From Marsupella aquatica (taxonomy: Eukaryota > Marchantiophyta), in the NCBI GenBank assembly GCA_973895155.1, contig OZ316891.1:14384001-14448000 (forward strand): 64,000 nt of DNA. Reading direction: 5' to 3'. This document shows positions 1-13,178 of this stretch, one piece after another. How positions within the stretch are numbered: the first letter of the stretch is position 1; every line of letters begins with the position of its first letter. A program made the translations under genes and the position numbers. The notes beneath the pieces were generated by a model. That model was not told where the DNA came from, did not search any database, and saw only the letters and a program-made list of their open reading frames with translations.

Positions 1-3000
1 CCACCCACTCTAACTCTCTGCCATTTCTCTTGGAGCCATTCCACTGTGTTGGGTAGTGCTTCTCGGCAGTCCATCCACAGTAACAGCAGGTTCATCATCC
101 AGGTTGACACCCATTTGTGGAATCAGGTCTTGACCAGAAATTACTGTACACCGTCATATTATTCAGAAGCTTGACACCATAGGTGTGATTTGAAACCCCT
201 CATATGTTGTAGCTGGAGAATGACGTCGCGGTGACTCTGGATTTCCAGGAGGGCTTCTCCAAAGTCAACAAGGACAGTAGCAAGAGCAGTGATCACCCCT
301 GTTTGTAAACAGTGTCATGAGGCAAGCTTTCGAACTTCTCTCAACTGATCATTTCAGGACTTATGATAGTAAGTCCTGACATTTCCTCTCCATGCAGGTT
401 GCTAAAACGCAACAGATCCTCATGGTCTCAACTCTTCAGATCGTGGTACACTGCTGGACTACAAAGTGAATGAAATTCTTAATACCTAAGTTCTGGGGTA
501 GTACCTTCCAGCTTTGTCCCACAGCTTCAAAGTCGAGCCTTTTTATGTCCAAACATAAGCAAATGATAGCAGCCACAGCTTTGATAGCATGTTCAAAACG
601 TAAGAGATGAACGGTGAGGATGAATGAGTGATTTAACCAGAATGGACGAGGTATGCTCGCTGCACGGTGGACATTACCTCACCGACCTATATTCACGCAC
701 CAACTTCGGGATATGGTCACCACATTCTCCCACAACAACCGTTGGACGGTTTCATCTTAGAGTCCCTTGAACGAAACACACTAGATCACGTAGGTCACGA
801 GTTGCTGATTATCTAGATAAGGGATAACATAATCACCTGAATGACATCCCAGGTTGCTGTGACCTGTTTGTTATCCAAGTCGACAACAGCCATCTCCTTC
901 GAAGCATAACCTGGAAAGACGTCTGTCAGCCTCGTCTGGAGATCATCCATCCCCTTAACTGCCTCAACAATCCCCTCCAAAAGGCTCCTAACAGCAGCCT
1001 CAACATATTCCAACTTTGGATAAAACTCAAAGTGATCTCCCTGCAGTAATAGTCGAATTTTAAACAATGGATCCTTTCTAACTCCAATGGGCAATGGCTG
1101 AAGTTCTCCGTCCTTCGAGAGTCGAGGATTGAAATAATCTAACCATATGTGCTTGAATATGTTTACTGATTCCAGGACAACATACTGAAGCTGCCCACTC
1201 ATCATCAGCGATAACCGAGATACGAGACGAGGCAGTTTTCCGTTAGGGTCATCAAGTATTTCTGCTCCCAACGGAAGCACTTCATGGATGAGGTTTAAAA
1301 CCCTGTGCGTCCATCTGCAACCCTACACACATGCTAGATACTTCAGAAGGAGCAATCGACACTTTTTAACAATATTTGCATACTTATATACTATGAACCG
1401 ACCAGGACACTTAACGGCACTTTGAATAAAGTCCACGTCGAATTACGATAGATACATTTCATATTCCAATCACGTCCCAACCTTGGGAACTGGGAAGCTG
1501 ATAACAAGACCGCGAGGCCAGGCGTTGACTTTCTAATGTTTTATATAATAGTGATCATCATCCTTCATCCTCTTCCCAAACAAGGATGTCAACTACACAA
1601 CAGGAAGTAGCACTGTGCTTGCAAAGTACGCTGAAAATATTACAAAGCCCAATCAATGGTAGGTTGAGGTCCTTACTTCTGTTTCCATTGACACCCTTCA
1701 CAAAATTGAGACAAATTAACCTCCCCCATTCTGTGCCCTCGTCTTTAGATGTGGAAGGAAAACGAGCCTCTGAAATTAAGTCTAGAAATATAATAACAAC
1801 GTGGACGCAGAAACACACAAAAAAGTGAACTGAGGCGGCCAAGGAGATCACTACCAACATCCTCACTATATGCAATGACTCCCACTGATTTCAGCTTGAC
1901 TTGAAAGAATGTACTCCTTTAATTACAATTCTGTTCTATTCATCACAAGCCTTAAGAACCTTGATCTGTTTTTCATTCACATTAAATGGACAAGTTATTA
2001 ACACCCAGCAATGAACACAGACCATCATGATTTCAGTGAGAAATCAATGCCGAAGAACAGACAAACAACTTTAGAGATCTTTGATGTGTGGTTCCTTTAC
2101 ATGTTTCTGAAGGTATCAGCTATATCTCGAGCATAGGTGTCTTGCATAAGGCGAAAGTCATCCACTCCCCATGGCCTTGGTGCAGTAAGTATTTCTGGGC
2201 TGACAAGAACATTTGATCTGATATCCATGTCATTGTAAAATTGCACTAACACCAGCAAGAAGGCCTCCTCAGCGATGACGAGCCTCTTAGTAATCTCTTC
2301 CAATTTAGCCATGAAAGGAGCATGTGCATGATACGTGACCTGCGCGCAAGCATACCTGATAACAACACCAGTCCAGTCCAGTTTACCTAATGCATTAGAG
2401 ATTGCTTCTCACTTTCTTATCATCCCGAGCTCCCTCCAGATATGCATATCGATCTTCAGGAACTATGACTGCATATAAGCCCGAGTTCTCGAAATATTAT
2501 AAAACGTACAATTGACACTTACTTCCCAGTAGGAGGACGACTATGTTCAGGTCCAGGAAAAATCTGAAGACCACGAAAGTGTGCCCGCTGTTCCTCATCA
2601 GCCACTTGCAATCGAAATTCCAAAATCGCCTTGTTAACGCTGTAATGGTAATCATCTTTCAATTCCTCTATCAAGGTTTTCACCACTTGCGGATATTTGA
2701 GGCTCAAATTTCTTCCGACACGCTCCATAAGTCGTACCATCAGCTGACCATCAACACCTTCTGGATTCACGAAAGGGAGTGACTTCACAAACTTCCAATA
2801 ACGCTGCAGCACGATACTTCTCCCAATTAGGTCTCATCTTCACTGAAAGATCCACATATAAAGAAATATAACGATGACACAAAATCGTCCAAACAGAATA
2901 GCGGTCCAATATGATTTCGATTCCGCACATTAGAACCTCGATCTCAAAGCCCCCAGAGACTTTCAGGCAGTATAACGACAAATATTTATATTGCTCAACA

Positions 3001-5450
3001 AGGTCTAAACGAGATCTTTCCCCGTCGACATCTCAGGACTACGAGGAAGTTCTGGGAGATGCGTAATAAAGAGACAAATCTAACATTTTGGCATTTTGCA
3101 GATGATTCAAACTTGCTTTGCATTAACATTTTATGTGCCAACAGCAATTTCCGAAATTCCAGCAAGGAAACTGAACGCAGTCCGTGACCAACAGCTACGG
3201 ATCATTGGAAAGACAGAAATCTCTACTGCCACTGTTCCCCATGCTGGAAACCCAAAAACATTACCCCATTGTACAAGCCATTGCACCTCCTTCAACATAG
3301 CTGTGCGAATATGTCTCACAAAACATAAACGTCCATACCATTTGTGATTCCACCCTCTGACGAAGATCTCTGGCTGCAAGGAGTCTGGCTATGAAATTTC
3401 CCTCGCTCTCCGAGTCGAGTATCAAGTTTAACCTACGAATTGAAGATGAGGTCCACAACTAAGATTCAGCTGATCGTTCTACAAGCTGAGGTTGAGCTGA
3501 TACAGTTGCAGCAAGCATAGAAGGTTTTTCTCTCGAGATGGAATCTCATTTACGTGGCGTTAAGTGTATATATCCCGCCAGAATCTACGGATGAACTGGT
3601 GACGCTTCGTTGATTATTTTCCATCATCACCATGGTACTAAAGAGTTGTCAGTACGTTTCCTAAAACACAAACCCTTGCTCTCCACAATTGAAATTAAAA
3701 AATTATAGTTTAACCCAAGAGCAGAACAAGAATGACAGAACGAATTAGTCATTTCCTCATGAGATTCACTCTTATATTGTCAGACTAAAGAGGCCACTGC
3801 CGTGAAATGTCGAGACAGCCATTATGTTTTAAAGTTGGACTTATTTGTTCTCAACCAACAAGGATTCGAAGTCTCAAACGGCGAATGCATTCTCACCGCT
3901 TCACAGTTTTCGTCTTTCCTGTTGGTTCACCATTTGGAGAGAGCCACTCGATTGTGTATTTATCTGTAGCTTTGTCATAACCCACCACTTCACAACTCTT
4001 CCAGGAGGGCCTTCCATCATTTTCATACCGCCTTGTTCTAGCTTTCAGTCCACGCTCACCCCTCTCATGGGCCTGCTTTCTCAATCAAAAAGATCCCCTG
4101 AACTGTCAGTTGTATAAGCTCAAACCAACTCAATTCATCGTGGTAAGTGGGGACCAGACACTTTTACAATATGACTATAGAAATATTGTTTACCAACATC
4201 AATTCTAAAGCAGTTGATTTGTTGGGACGTCTATCTGACTTAGTAATATTCCCAGCCAGCATTTGACCCCAAGCGTCCCAGCAGTTTAGCTCTGCCCAAC
4301 TTGCTCAACCCAAAACTGTATACTACGGTACTAAACCAGTCAGAGGCTACCAGGGGTCCTATCACACTCCATAATTCTGACGTACAAAGTAGTAAGTAAG
4401 CTCGGTTACAAGCGATGCACCCGGGGGCCCACCAAAAAGGAAGGATCCCAACATTGAAATTTACAGTACTGTTGTGAGTAGTCTTTGCTGAAACTCACGA
4501 GACAATATGAAATCACAGTCTGTCTGCGAGACATGCAAGCAGTGTTCCTAATTGTTGTATGATTTTCTAAAACTATACTCTTCTTCAAGATGGGGGGAGG
4601 AGGACGGGGATCACACTAGCATCTTGAGCCTCAGCTTGAACCCACCTCACCACTCATCACAAAAAGTTTAGTGTAAAGAAGGAGTGACCGATGGTGTCAT
4701 TGTGCAACTCTGCGGTAAGAGGGAGGGAGAGAGGAGACGACTCACGGCCTGGAGGAGAAGCGAAGGGTGGACAAGATCCATGTCCGGGTTATCGAAGAGC
4801 TCGAGAGGGAGCACAAATTTTGTGGGACGCCCTTTGTTGCCGGGCGCGTCGATGGCCCGAACTTCATCCCTCGTCCCTTCCGCCGGCTGCACGTCTATCT
4901 CTGGCTGCCGCATTTGGTCCTCCTCCACATCAATATCCTCCAATTTGCACTTCCTCCTTTTCCGCCTCGATGGCGGTGGAAACACTAGCATCTCTACCGG
5001 CCTGGGAGGAAACGACCCTGTCTCTCGCGAATCGAAGTTGTAAATGACGGCCTCCTGTTGTCTGGAATCATCCCGTCCCGTCGAGCTTGCCTCGGAGTCA
5101 TCGCAGTCCATCTCAAATTCGTCTTCGGGGTGCTCTGAGCCCTCAGGGGGGCAGCCCCAGAGCAACGTCTCGTCCATCGCTGGAACAAAAATCTGCGGAA
5201 ATTTCATAACGTAGGGAGGATACACTTTGGCGTCCGGATCGTACACCGGGCTAAGAGGGCGGTAGCGCACAGAGCCGATGGCGATGGGGCTCGGAGTTCG
5301 CACTTCGCACCCCGCCCCCGACCTGGAGTGGGACGTCCGCAACAAAGTTGGCGTCCGCACTGGGCTCCGTGACAGAGGCCTCTTCATGCCCCTTTTCATA
5401 ATTCTCCTCGTTGAAGAATGAGGATTACCCCCACTGTCCTCGTCCGCCAT
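1..5450 (-). CDS. Axonemal-type dynein heavy chain, N-terminal tail exons (partial; gene continues past position 1)
   Basis: Likely the 5' part of a dynein heavy chain gene, the motor of flagellar axonemes. Exon 1 (5450-4746) starts with MADEDSGG, is rich in Ser/Pro/Arg, and ends in a GCC|GTGAGT donor. Exon 2 (4072-3897) encodes ERGLKARTRRYE and a CEVVGYD-type segment, joining in phase to exon 3 (from 3432) as VKR-LNLILDSESEGNF. This resembles the N-terminal region of axonemal heavy chains, where ARTRRYD and VKRLNLLFD-like motifs occur. Further exons lie at about 2812-2523 (SLPFVNPEG), 2339-2101 and 1314-837 (VLPLGAEILDDPNGKLPRLV). The last three show good acceptors or donors; the 2339-2101 to 1314-837 junction fits in phase. 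The joins between about 3300 and 2420 are not resolved. Linker, AAA+ ring and stalk lie outside the window. I cannot assign the inner-arm subtype. Flagellated cells would be expected in the organism. Confidence 0.72.
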
Positions 5451-6540
5451 CTCGTCCTATTTATCCTGTCTTTTCCTTTCCAATTCCTGTGAATCATCCA
5501 TCCACCTGACCCCCCATCAGTCCTGCATCCAAAACTAGTCTAAGAAATCTTCCAGCTTGTCTGAATTACGCATCCATCGATTAACCCAGTGCTGCATTCA
5601 ATTCAAATTCAGAAGTGTTTCCAATTGTGTCAATTACTAGCTTCACACAGAAGAGATTCAAAAACAAAAGTTGAATCCACACGGTAGTCAAAAGCAACAA
5701 TCAAAATCAGTTCTTAGCTTCGATTGTCACCGGGTCAGCTTGCCTGTATATTGCCATTTTAACTTTCAGTTCAATTGAATTTATTCCAGAGTAGAATGGT
5801 GAGGAAGGCATGCCTGCCTGTATATTGCCATCTTAACTTTCAGTTCAATTTAATTTATTCCAGAGTAGAATGGTGAGGAAGGCATGATGGGTCAATGCAA
5901 ATGGGATATGAATTGTTTTTACGACGGAGACCGCTCGACCGCTCTACAAGCACCACCCACTGCGTCGCAGTTCCTGTGTGACTGACTAGCCCACTTCCTT
6001 ACTATACCATGGCTTTAGTTTACGTTGGTGACTTCCAGCAGAAGAATGTTTGTTTCTAGTCGGGCGAGACGGGAGAGCTTCGAAAATGTGAGCTTTCTAC
6101 TCCAGTTGGGAAAGAGAATCGATCCTTCTGCGATATGCTCAGCGTGTGGGATCTGCCAGTCTAGGTCATTCCGATCTCAATTCTAGCGATCTATCTTCCA
6201 GAAAGCCGGGGATCGTGGAATCAACAACCATCGAATTTCGCAAGTGCATGGTGTGCATAAATTAGCCGTAGGATGGAAAGTAATAGCGAAGTGGCAGTCT
6301 TGTGCCGGCTGCGAGTGATTGAATGAATTGATGAGGCAGCAGAAGAACGACATTTTAATGAGGGAGCGAACTTCAATGACAGTGTTTTCTGCGAGACACA
6401 GAAACAATCTATCCTCGATGAATGCACGATGGAAGTACCATACCTGCAGTCCTCCACTGGACTACATAAAGCTCTGGGGCAGGGGCCAAAGCATGATGGA
6501 ATTCTTCATCAAGGAACCCAGGAGCTGTAATTTAGTTGGG
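5451..6540. other. Upstream region of the dynein gene with a tandem duplication
   Basis: This stretch precedes the dynein start codon and probably holds its 5' UTR and promoter. No convincing coding region was found. It contains two tandem copies of about 74 bp (about 5740-5812 and 5813-5886) differing at a few positions, each including TATATTGCCAT and ending in a GGTGAGGAAGGCATG stretch. Nothing else stands out. Confidence 0.5.
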
Positions 6541-6920
6541 ATCATCGTGCAGAAACGTATCGTAGTCGAAGTCGCCGACTAAGTATCTTGGCAAGCCATT
6601 TACGTCGTAATTAACGAAATCAGTCCTGGATTTTGTTTTGAGCTGTGTCATCGAATTGTTTCAGAGCAGAGGAAAAAGGTGGGAAAGCTGTGAGTTGAAC
6701 AGTCTGTCGCTCCCTCTCTCTAGCCCAGCGAGAGGACTATAATTCTGGTCTCGTCTCGAATTGGAGTCTGCAGACGAAGCACAGCGACGGAGAACAATAC
6801 GGAGTACCATGAGATGCGAAACAGCCACTCGCGAGATTCTTGCAGATACATTTGGCGGGAGAGTGCCTGACTGCCTTTCATCGTCATTTGTTCGCCTTTT
6901 CTCGTATCTTTCAATGGTGT
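6460..6920 (-). pseudogene. Unrecognised minus-strand reading frame with one in-frame stop
   Basis: On the minus strand a frame starting near 6645 (MTQLKTKSRTDF) runs through NGLPRYLVGDFDYDTF to a TAA just after HDDPN, then stays open in the same frame (APGFLDEEFHHALAPAPE) to a possible CTGCAG|GTATGG donor near 6445. Another open stretch lies upstream at 6661-6924. The acidic/aromatic composition looks protein-like, but I recognise no family. It could be a decayed gene or exons of an unknown small gene. Coordinates are approximate. Confidence 0.25.
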
Positions 6921-7299
6921 TCACTTTACCGTGTATAAGTGCATAATCCAGGAAAGAAGGGCCCCATATGCACTAAAATGCTCACAGTTTTGGTGACAAG
7001 AAGAGTGAGGGAATCCCTTTTTTCCCTCCTCCAGGGTTACATGCTAAGAGCATCCCCACTGGTGCGCACCTTGTGACTTGGTGTTGGCCCTCAATGGTGA
7101 GGCCCCCCCCACTCATCTTTGGGGGAGAGTCAGGACAGAAGCCCACCCAAATTGGTGCCGCCTGGGAATACATTCGGTTAGTTTCTTTGTTGTCATGGCC
7201 ATCCAGGAGTCTTGAGGTTGGACTATCGCTGCCATCCGTAACATACGGCAAGAGTTGGCAGGCATTGCTACTGCACCCCCAAACTCGCCAGTTCTAGCA

Positions 7300-7690
7300 T
7301 GCAATATTCTCCTTCTGGTAGGTCAAGCTCCAAGGGTTTTAATCAATTTCACAGGGGTTGGTGGGAACCAGAAAAATGGGTCCTGAGCTGGCCACACCAA
7401 TGTAGTCCCCAATCAGCGCGCCAGTTCCCACTACCAGCAGGAATGCTCTACTCTTTTACTCTCTTGGTTGTAAGGCCTCTATACTATTTGTGACACTCCT
7501 ATGTGCTTTGTTCTTGAGTTCTACCAGACTTTTCAGTTTACTAATGAGTGGGGCTTTGGTTCCTTTGCCATTGTGTGGGACTCTCAGGCTCTTTGGTGTT
7601 CCGTTATTTTCTCCCCTTTATTGGGTCCCCTGTATTTTGGATATTGTCTCCTGGTCAGGTGTTGTTTGTTGTTTGGCAGCGTGATGTATG
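7300..7690 (+). mobile_element. LINE 3'-tail fragment
   Basis: A T/G-rich stretch with a line resembling 'CCCTTTATTGGGTC' and ending in GTTTGGCAGCGTGAT matches in style and order the 3' tails at 44330-44531 and 61000-61145, which end in TTTGGCAGTTTGA. The copy near 61145 belongs to a LINE with reverse transcriptase blocks, so this is most simply a 5'-truncated copy of that family. Open frames here carry no recognisable protein domain. Confidence 0.5.
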
Positions 7691-9634
7691 TTTACCCTCC
7701 ATCATGCTCTAAGTTCTATCATATATATTTGTGTTGTACATTCCAACCAAGAATCTGGTGGTTTTTTTTCTAGGTGACTCTACCTTACAATACAAATTTG
7801 GAAAAAACCTTAGTATTTTCCCTTTCAAATTACTAAATCTTTAATCTAGCTTAGAGAGTTAACCATTCTTCAAATCCTTGGAAAATCAAGTGGCCCACTG
7901 CATGTATTAGATATGTTATGACAGAAACTATCTTATTCAGAGGGAAGGAGAGAAGTTACCAATGGCACTACTTTCCCAAACTGGGAAAATGGAAAAAGGG
8001 TGCATGGTTATGTCACTGTGCACCAGCATCTTCATTCTTCCTTGTGCTCCACTCTCCTTCTTGCTTGTTTGTTTGCTTGTTCTCTCGCCCACTTGTTCAA
8101 CTTGCTGGCTGATTTGCCCAGCTTGCTACACATACAGCTCATACAGATCTGTGATTTGTATGGGAGAGGTAGGGTATTTTTAGTGATAAAAACTACATAC
8201 TCCATATGAGGGAGACAGAAGATAGTTGTTCTCCTATTGCCAACCCCTCTTTTTTTATAATGGTCCTGGTAGTTCTCAAAGTTGCACAACCTTTTAGAGG
8301 CCAAAGCATACTTGTCCTCTATTCCACAAAAGTTGTGAGGCTCTAGGACCAGTCCCTACATGATCTAGACTCCAAAACCATGTTTAGATGTATTGTGATA
8401 AACACGACTATCATACACACATCCATCACCTAAACTCGGTCAATTCTTTCCTCTCAAAGGGCCAAGGCTGTTTGCTGTAGAGACTCTAGACAAATTCATC
8501 TTGGTGATCTTGTGGAGCTTTATTGGGCTTTTCAGTATGTGCTGAGTATGGCTATAGTTTGTTTGCCATTGGTCAGGATCCTACACTCTTCACCGTAATT
8601 AGTGTTATGCAAGAATTAGTGCTAGTATAAAATTAGTGTTACTAATTTTGGTAAAAATGATTTTGTGCCCAAGTAACACTAATTTTTGTTGGTTTTCAAA
8701 ACAGATTTTGTTCACTCTAGTATTAATTGCTTGTAAAAAATGGTTGATTTTTAGTCCAAAGTAACAATAATTATAGTGGATTTTTCAAAGTAGGTGTTTT
8801 CTCTCTATTTTGCCACTCTTAAGACCATAGTAACACTAATTCATGTGCGCAAAAATAGTGTTAGCACAAATTTAATGTGACTAACATTTATTTGAGAGTA
8901 GACCTTGAAAATGGGTGCTCTTTAATTAATGTTAGTCACAAATTATGGTGAACAATGTAGTTTCTTGGTTCTTGGTTGTATGGTTTTCTCCTCGTTATTG
9001 TATTTCCTGCCTGTCCCCAGATTTGGCGCCTTTTCTTGTGAGGGGTGTAATTATTTTTTATCTCAAAATCCTTTTTAGGAGTTTGACCACACTCTAATCT
9101 GCACTATCGGAAAGGCAATTGAATGCAAATCTCGTCTAAGAGAGGGTGTTATTACGGTGGCGAACCCTCGTCTGAGGGTTTAAGGGGAGCAGAAGTTTCG
9201 GATCGCGCTTCTTACGTGTTGTAGTGCTTTTTGCTCCTGCTGCAGTGTGAGCTTCCATAGCAAGAGAATTGTCCCGTCGGCGCTCGTGGAGGAGGTGTTC
9301 CTGCTATCGTTGGGCTTTCGCCGGTTGCATGAATGAACGACTCCATAGCCAACAACGGTCTAGAGAAAGGAATGGTTCTTAGGGTCAAGCCCTTTTTCAG
9401 CAAGTGTTAGATTTGAGCGCTTCAATTTTGGTTGCAGATCGACAGTTTGTGCTCAGGGAAGGAGGAGGATGCGTTCTCTCCAGACGCACGGGGTGGCACA
9501 AAAGGTACACCACACAAAACAGAACCATGGAAGGCAGCTGAACAAATTCGGCTGCAATTGAATAACCGACGGAGGGCGGGCACTTTCATTGTTATTTAAG
9601 CAGCAATTAAGGAAGCGAGTTAAGGCGATCGAAC
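7691..9634. other. Non-coding region with repeated AGTAACACTAAT motifs
   Basis: No gene was recognised. Between about 8599 and 8945 the motif ATTAGTGTTAC and its reverse complement AGTAACACTAAT recur at least four times, with looser copies between, suggesting a decayed MITE or subterminal-repeat element. The last few hundred bases are the likely promoter and 5' UTR of the J-domain gene that starts at 9635. Confidence 0.4.
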
Positions 9635-11561
9635 ATGGCAGGAGGATCCTCGCAACATCAGGCCAGAAATGCCTTGTTCGCCATCCGCCGGCTCGCGGTT
9701 GTAAGGTGGAAATCGGCTTCTTCTTCTTCGTCTTCTTCTTTCTCTTCCTTCGCGGCTGCAAAATCTTCAGGTTCGAGGGGCTATACTCCTGACTCGTCCA
9801 CGCAGGAGGAGGACGCCACGAATGATGAGTTTTGGGTGGTGGAAGGTGACATTCTGCGGGTCAGGGGTGGCATCGAAAAGAACAAACTCAAAATGGCTGT
9901 AAGACCTCCTCCGAGTGAGAATCTGAATCTGTCTCGGAAGCAGGTGGCGAAGACCCGGCATGACCGCGTGATGGCCGCTCGTATTTCTAAATCAGAGGTA
10001 CAAGGAAACTTTGGAGTTTAAAGTGTGAGTAATCCACTTGATTGTCCACCTGAGTAGTCGAACGATTTGATTACTAGGGCAGTAGTCATCTCCGAAGGTG
10101 TCTTGCAATTTGGCCCGTGAGTTCATTGTCATGAAGTCTTGCTCCTTCATTCTTTCTCGAAATTTTGGTGCAGCAGAATTTCAGGGCAAAAATTTTGTCC
10201 CCTGTATGTAACTTGATATTCGGGTATGCACCCAGTTGGCAATCTATACATCCATGAGCATGCAAGTCAATTTGCATGGCAATAAAGCTGTGAGGCCGAG
10301 AGTTGTCTTGCAGAAGATTTGCTGGAAGGCGACCTTTTGCTATACTTGTAGTTATTACCTACGTCGAGCGTAAAAGATGGCTAGTGCCGCGAGTAAGTGT
10401 CTCACGCATTTTTGGGTTTCATTTGATAGAGAGGGCAAGAGGAGTATTGGAAAACCTATTCAAAGAGATACCAGAATGTACAAAACCAGTGGGAGAAGCT
10501 GTACTTCGATGAAGTCCCTAAGGTGGTGAAACCTGCTCCAGTACCAGCCGACAAAAATGACCCCTTCTCGATTCTCGGGCTCAAAAGGTGCTGTTTTTGG
10601 CATCTTTCTTCGATGCAAGTCTGATTTAGTAGTGGCAATTTCTTCCTTGAGAGTATCTCTTTTCAGTTTCACCAATAGACACAATATGTGAATTAGAGTT
10701 GTGAACTTGTCGGCAAGTCAGTGTAAAACCCTACACTGCAATTGTCCGCTCGTGGTCTCAGAGAATTTGGTGCAGCATTTGTGCATAAGCTTACCGAATC
10801 TGAGGTTGTAGTTAGGCTACCCATGAGGCGTCTGATTTAGGAACAGCAATATCTAATCGAGCTGGCACCAGAAGATTTTTGATGGTAGACTCTGTTTCGT
10901 CACTGCATACCCCTGAGGTCTTCTGTCTCCAAAGCGATCTCAATTGGTTATTGTAAGATTGCGACGTTCTCTTCATATGAAGTGACTAATCTTCATCTGC
11001 ATTGCAACAGGAGGGAGCAACCTTATTCGCCTGTCGAATTAAAGGTATGCTTCCGTGAGGGCATTGAGTGATGTGTTCACTCGCAGCTTTGATTTATGCG
11101 GACGCAAAAGCTAGTATCTCCAATTATTTCCTGCTAAGGTTGCATCCATGTTTTCTTTTTCACTCACTTAAATATTTGGCTCTAAAATCAAACCCCTGAT
11201 TAGCAAAATTACCGGCTGGTTGATGCAGTCTGCATACAGAGAGATGGCTTTGAAGTATCACCCGGACCACAATCCCGGAAAAAGTAACCAATCTGAACCT
11301 TGATTAATCTCTTTATACTTATCGTCTTGATAGCAGCAATGCCTTCTATCTGAGAAGCAAGTAGTGAGGATGTCTCCTAAACTGCGAAGAGGAAGGATTC
11401 ATGTGACATGTTTTGTCAAATCTTTTCGAATTGACTGCAGGTTGTCCGCGCATTGTGCCACTTACTAACATCAGGTATTGTTCTAACCAGCTGCAGAAGC
11501 AAAGTTTGAGAATATTTGGAATGCTTACAAGATGCTTCAGCACAAGCGAAGTTGGCGTTGA
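9635..11561 (+). CDS. J-domain (DnaJ-like) co-chaperone, five exons, probably organellar
   Basis: Exons 9635-9997, 10430-10587, 11011-11044, 11229-11283 and 11491-11561 join in phase to a protein of 226 residues ending at TGA 11559-11561. The first 45 or so residues are rich in Arg, Ser and Ala (MAGGSSQHQARNALFAIRRL, then a serine run), as in mitochondrial or plastid targeting peptides. The C-terminal part is a J domain: DPFSILGL, then SAYREMALKYHPDHNPGK with HPD at residues 196-198, then AEAKFENIWNAYKML. HPD is the loop that stimulates Hsp70 ATPase. There is no G/F region, zinc finger or C-terminal substrate domain, so this is a type III (DnaJC-like) protein. The exon 1 to exon 2 join is the least certain; a stretch at 10312-10390 with a CGA|GTAAGT donor could be an extra exon. 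The J domain is firm, the partner unknown. Confidence 0.8.
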
Positions 11562-13178
11562 AACTTGGATTGGTTTCAGCAAAAGGTAATTGGGGGACAA
11601 TTTGGACTTAATGCTGGAGGGGGCAATATCAACGAGGCTCCCGTTGCCGTTGCTCAGGCCATTAAGGGTACCCTATTCTCAAGAGTCATGAGACGTGACT
11701 ACCTCTCGTATTTTCGAGTCATACTTAGCCTTTCGGACACAGAAGGTCTGTGATAGATACCAGTTTAATTTAGAAGGCTCCAGAGCTGTTCATGATTTGA
11801 CTCTCTCCCATTAAAATATATGAGAACAGGTGTCTGCTCGAAATGGTCGTTCTTTCGAAGAGACCTTTGGGTGTCTTTTATGTCAGTAACAATGGTGCAA
11901 ATATTCTCCAACCCCGCCAATTAAGCGAGTCAGCCTAGTCGTCATTGTTCACTAAATTGTTTTACCAAGAACCAATCTTTACAACCCTAGGGGAGGTCAT
12001 AAGATGTAATTCACTGTTCCTCGCAGCGATTAACTTCAAGAGAGTGGATCTGCTCGCTGATTTTCACATTGACCATTCAGAGATATTTTGAAGCACATGA
12101 TGAAATAGAAATCACAATGGAAAGTGAAACACAATTGAAGGTATTACACCAAATAAATGAGCCGGTGGTGACTAGTGAGAACAAGGCGACCATTCCTACT
12201 CAGGAAATTTCACAACCTGCCCTGGAGATAGAGGGAAAAAAAAGCCATTTATTAACGGCATTTATTACGTACAACTATGGAAGCATCTGAATCTTACCGG
12301 TTAACAATAATTCTACAACGGAGTGCTTTACTATGTCGTACTACATCGTGTAATCCGCTTCAATAGGTCTCGAGGGCTCGTACATGTGGGTGAAGCTGTT
12401 TGAAAAGTGCCTGCACGCCAACTGCACAACTCTCTTGCAAAAACGCACCTCTCAGGTAAGCTGTCACTGGATATGGATCCAATGCCGACCCATTGTCCCT
12501 CGAGCAGGGAAACGTTATCTTATCCAAGACAGCATAAGGTGATCATCGAAACCATGTTCTTATTGGAAAACTCGAAAAACAACCGGCGGGGTTCGAGGGT
12601 ACCAATATCCATACAAGCTCTATGGAAGCTCCTAGGTTGAGGCCTCTCCAAGTCTCAATCAGATCCCAGCTATACCTTTGAGCCATGCATGATCCTTCCG
12701 TATAGAATGTAGAATACAATTGGCAAGGTGATCATTTCCAAATTAACTGGACTCCCTTTAAAATGTCGTATTGAGAAGTGCCAACTGCTCCCCTTTGCAT
12801 GAGATGATTTCCAAATAACTGGAGTTCCTTTGAAATTTCGTAGTGAGAAGTGCTAACTGTTCCGAGGAAGACAGGCATTATAACCATGGATCAACTGCTA
12901 CCAGGACAAATGTGCAGTGCATCCCAAGTGTCTTATCCCGGTTGGTCTTCAATCTTCGTGGTATGAACTATGAACCACTTCTGTTCAGAGTTTCCAGATA
13001 AGGCTTTTATAGGTGTAGATCAAACTACGTTGACTCCGGGAGACATTTGGCGACCTGCTAAGCAATATAGTTCACCCGACATCTTTCCATCTTCAATTAG
13101 AAGAATCAATGGCACAAACTACAGTAGCCTTGCGCCGTAAATTCGGAAATTTAAATTGCGCTCCTCAAAGTAGAGCTC
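11562..13178. other. Intergenic region between the J-domain gene and Z-ISO
   Basis: The two genes converge here, so the region holds both 3' flanks. Small open frames at 12069-12290 and 12407-12640 have no recognisable domain. Two imperfect tandem copies of about 75 bp lie at about 12731-12793 and 12806-12865 (each with CCAAATAACTGGA- and GAGAAGTGC-like segments). Nothing else was seen. Confidence 0.5.

Noticed and set aside
4684-5047. Plus-strand frames of about 118 residues
   Set aside because: They are antisense shadows of the dynein first exon.
10312-10390. Extra exon of the J-domain gene ending in CGA|GTAAGT
   Set aside because: The five-exon model keeps phase without it, and the inserted peptide (hydrophobic AILVVITYV) does not fit; kept only as a possibility.
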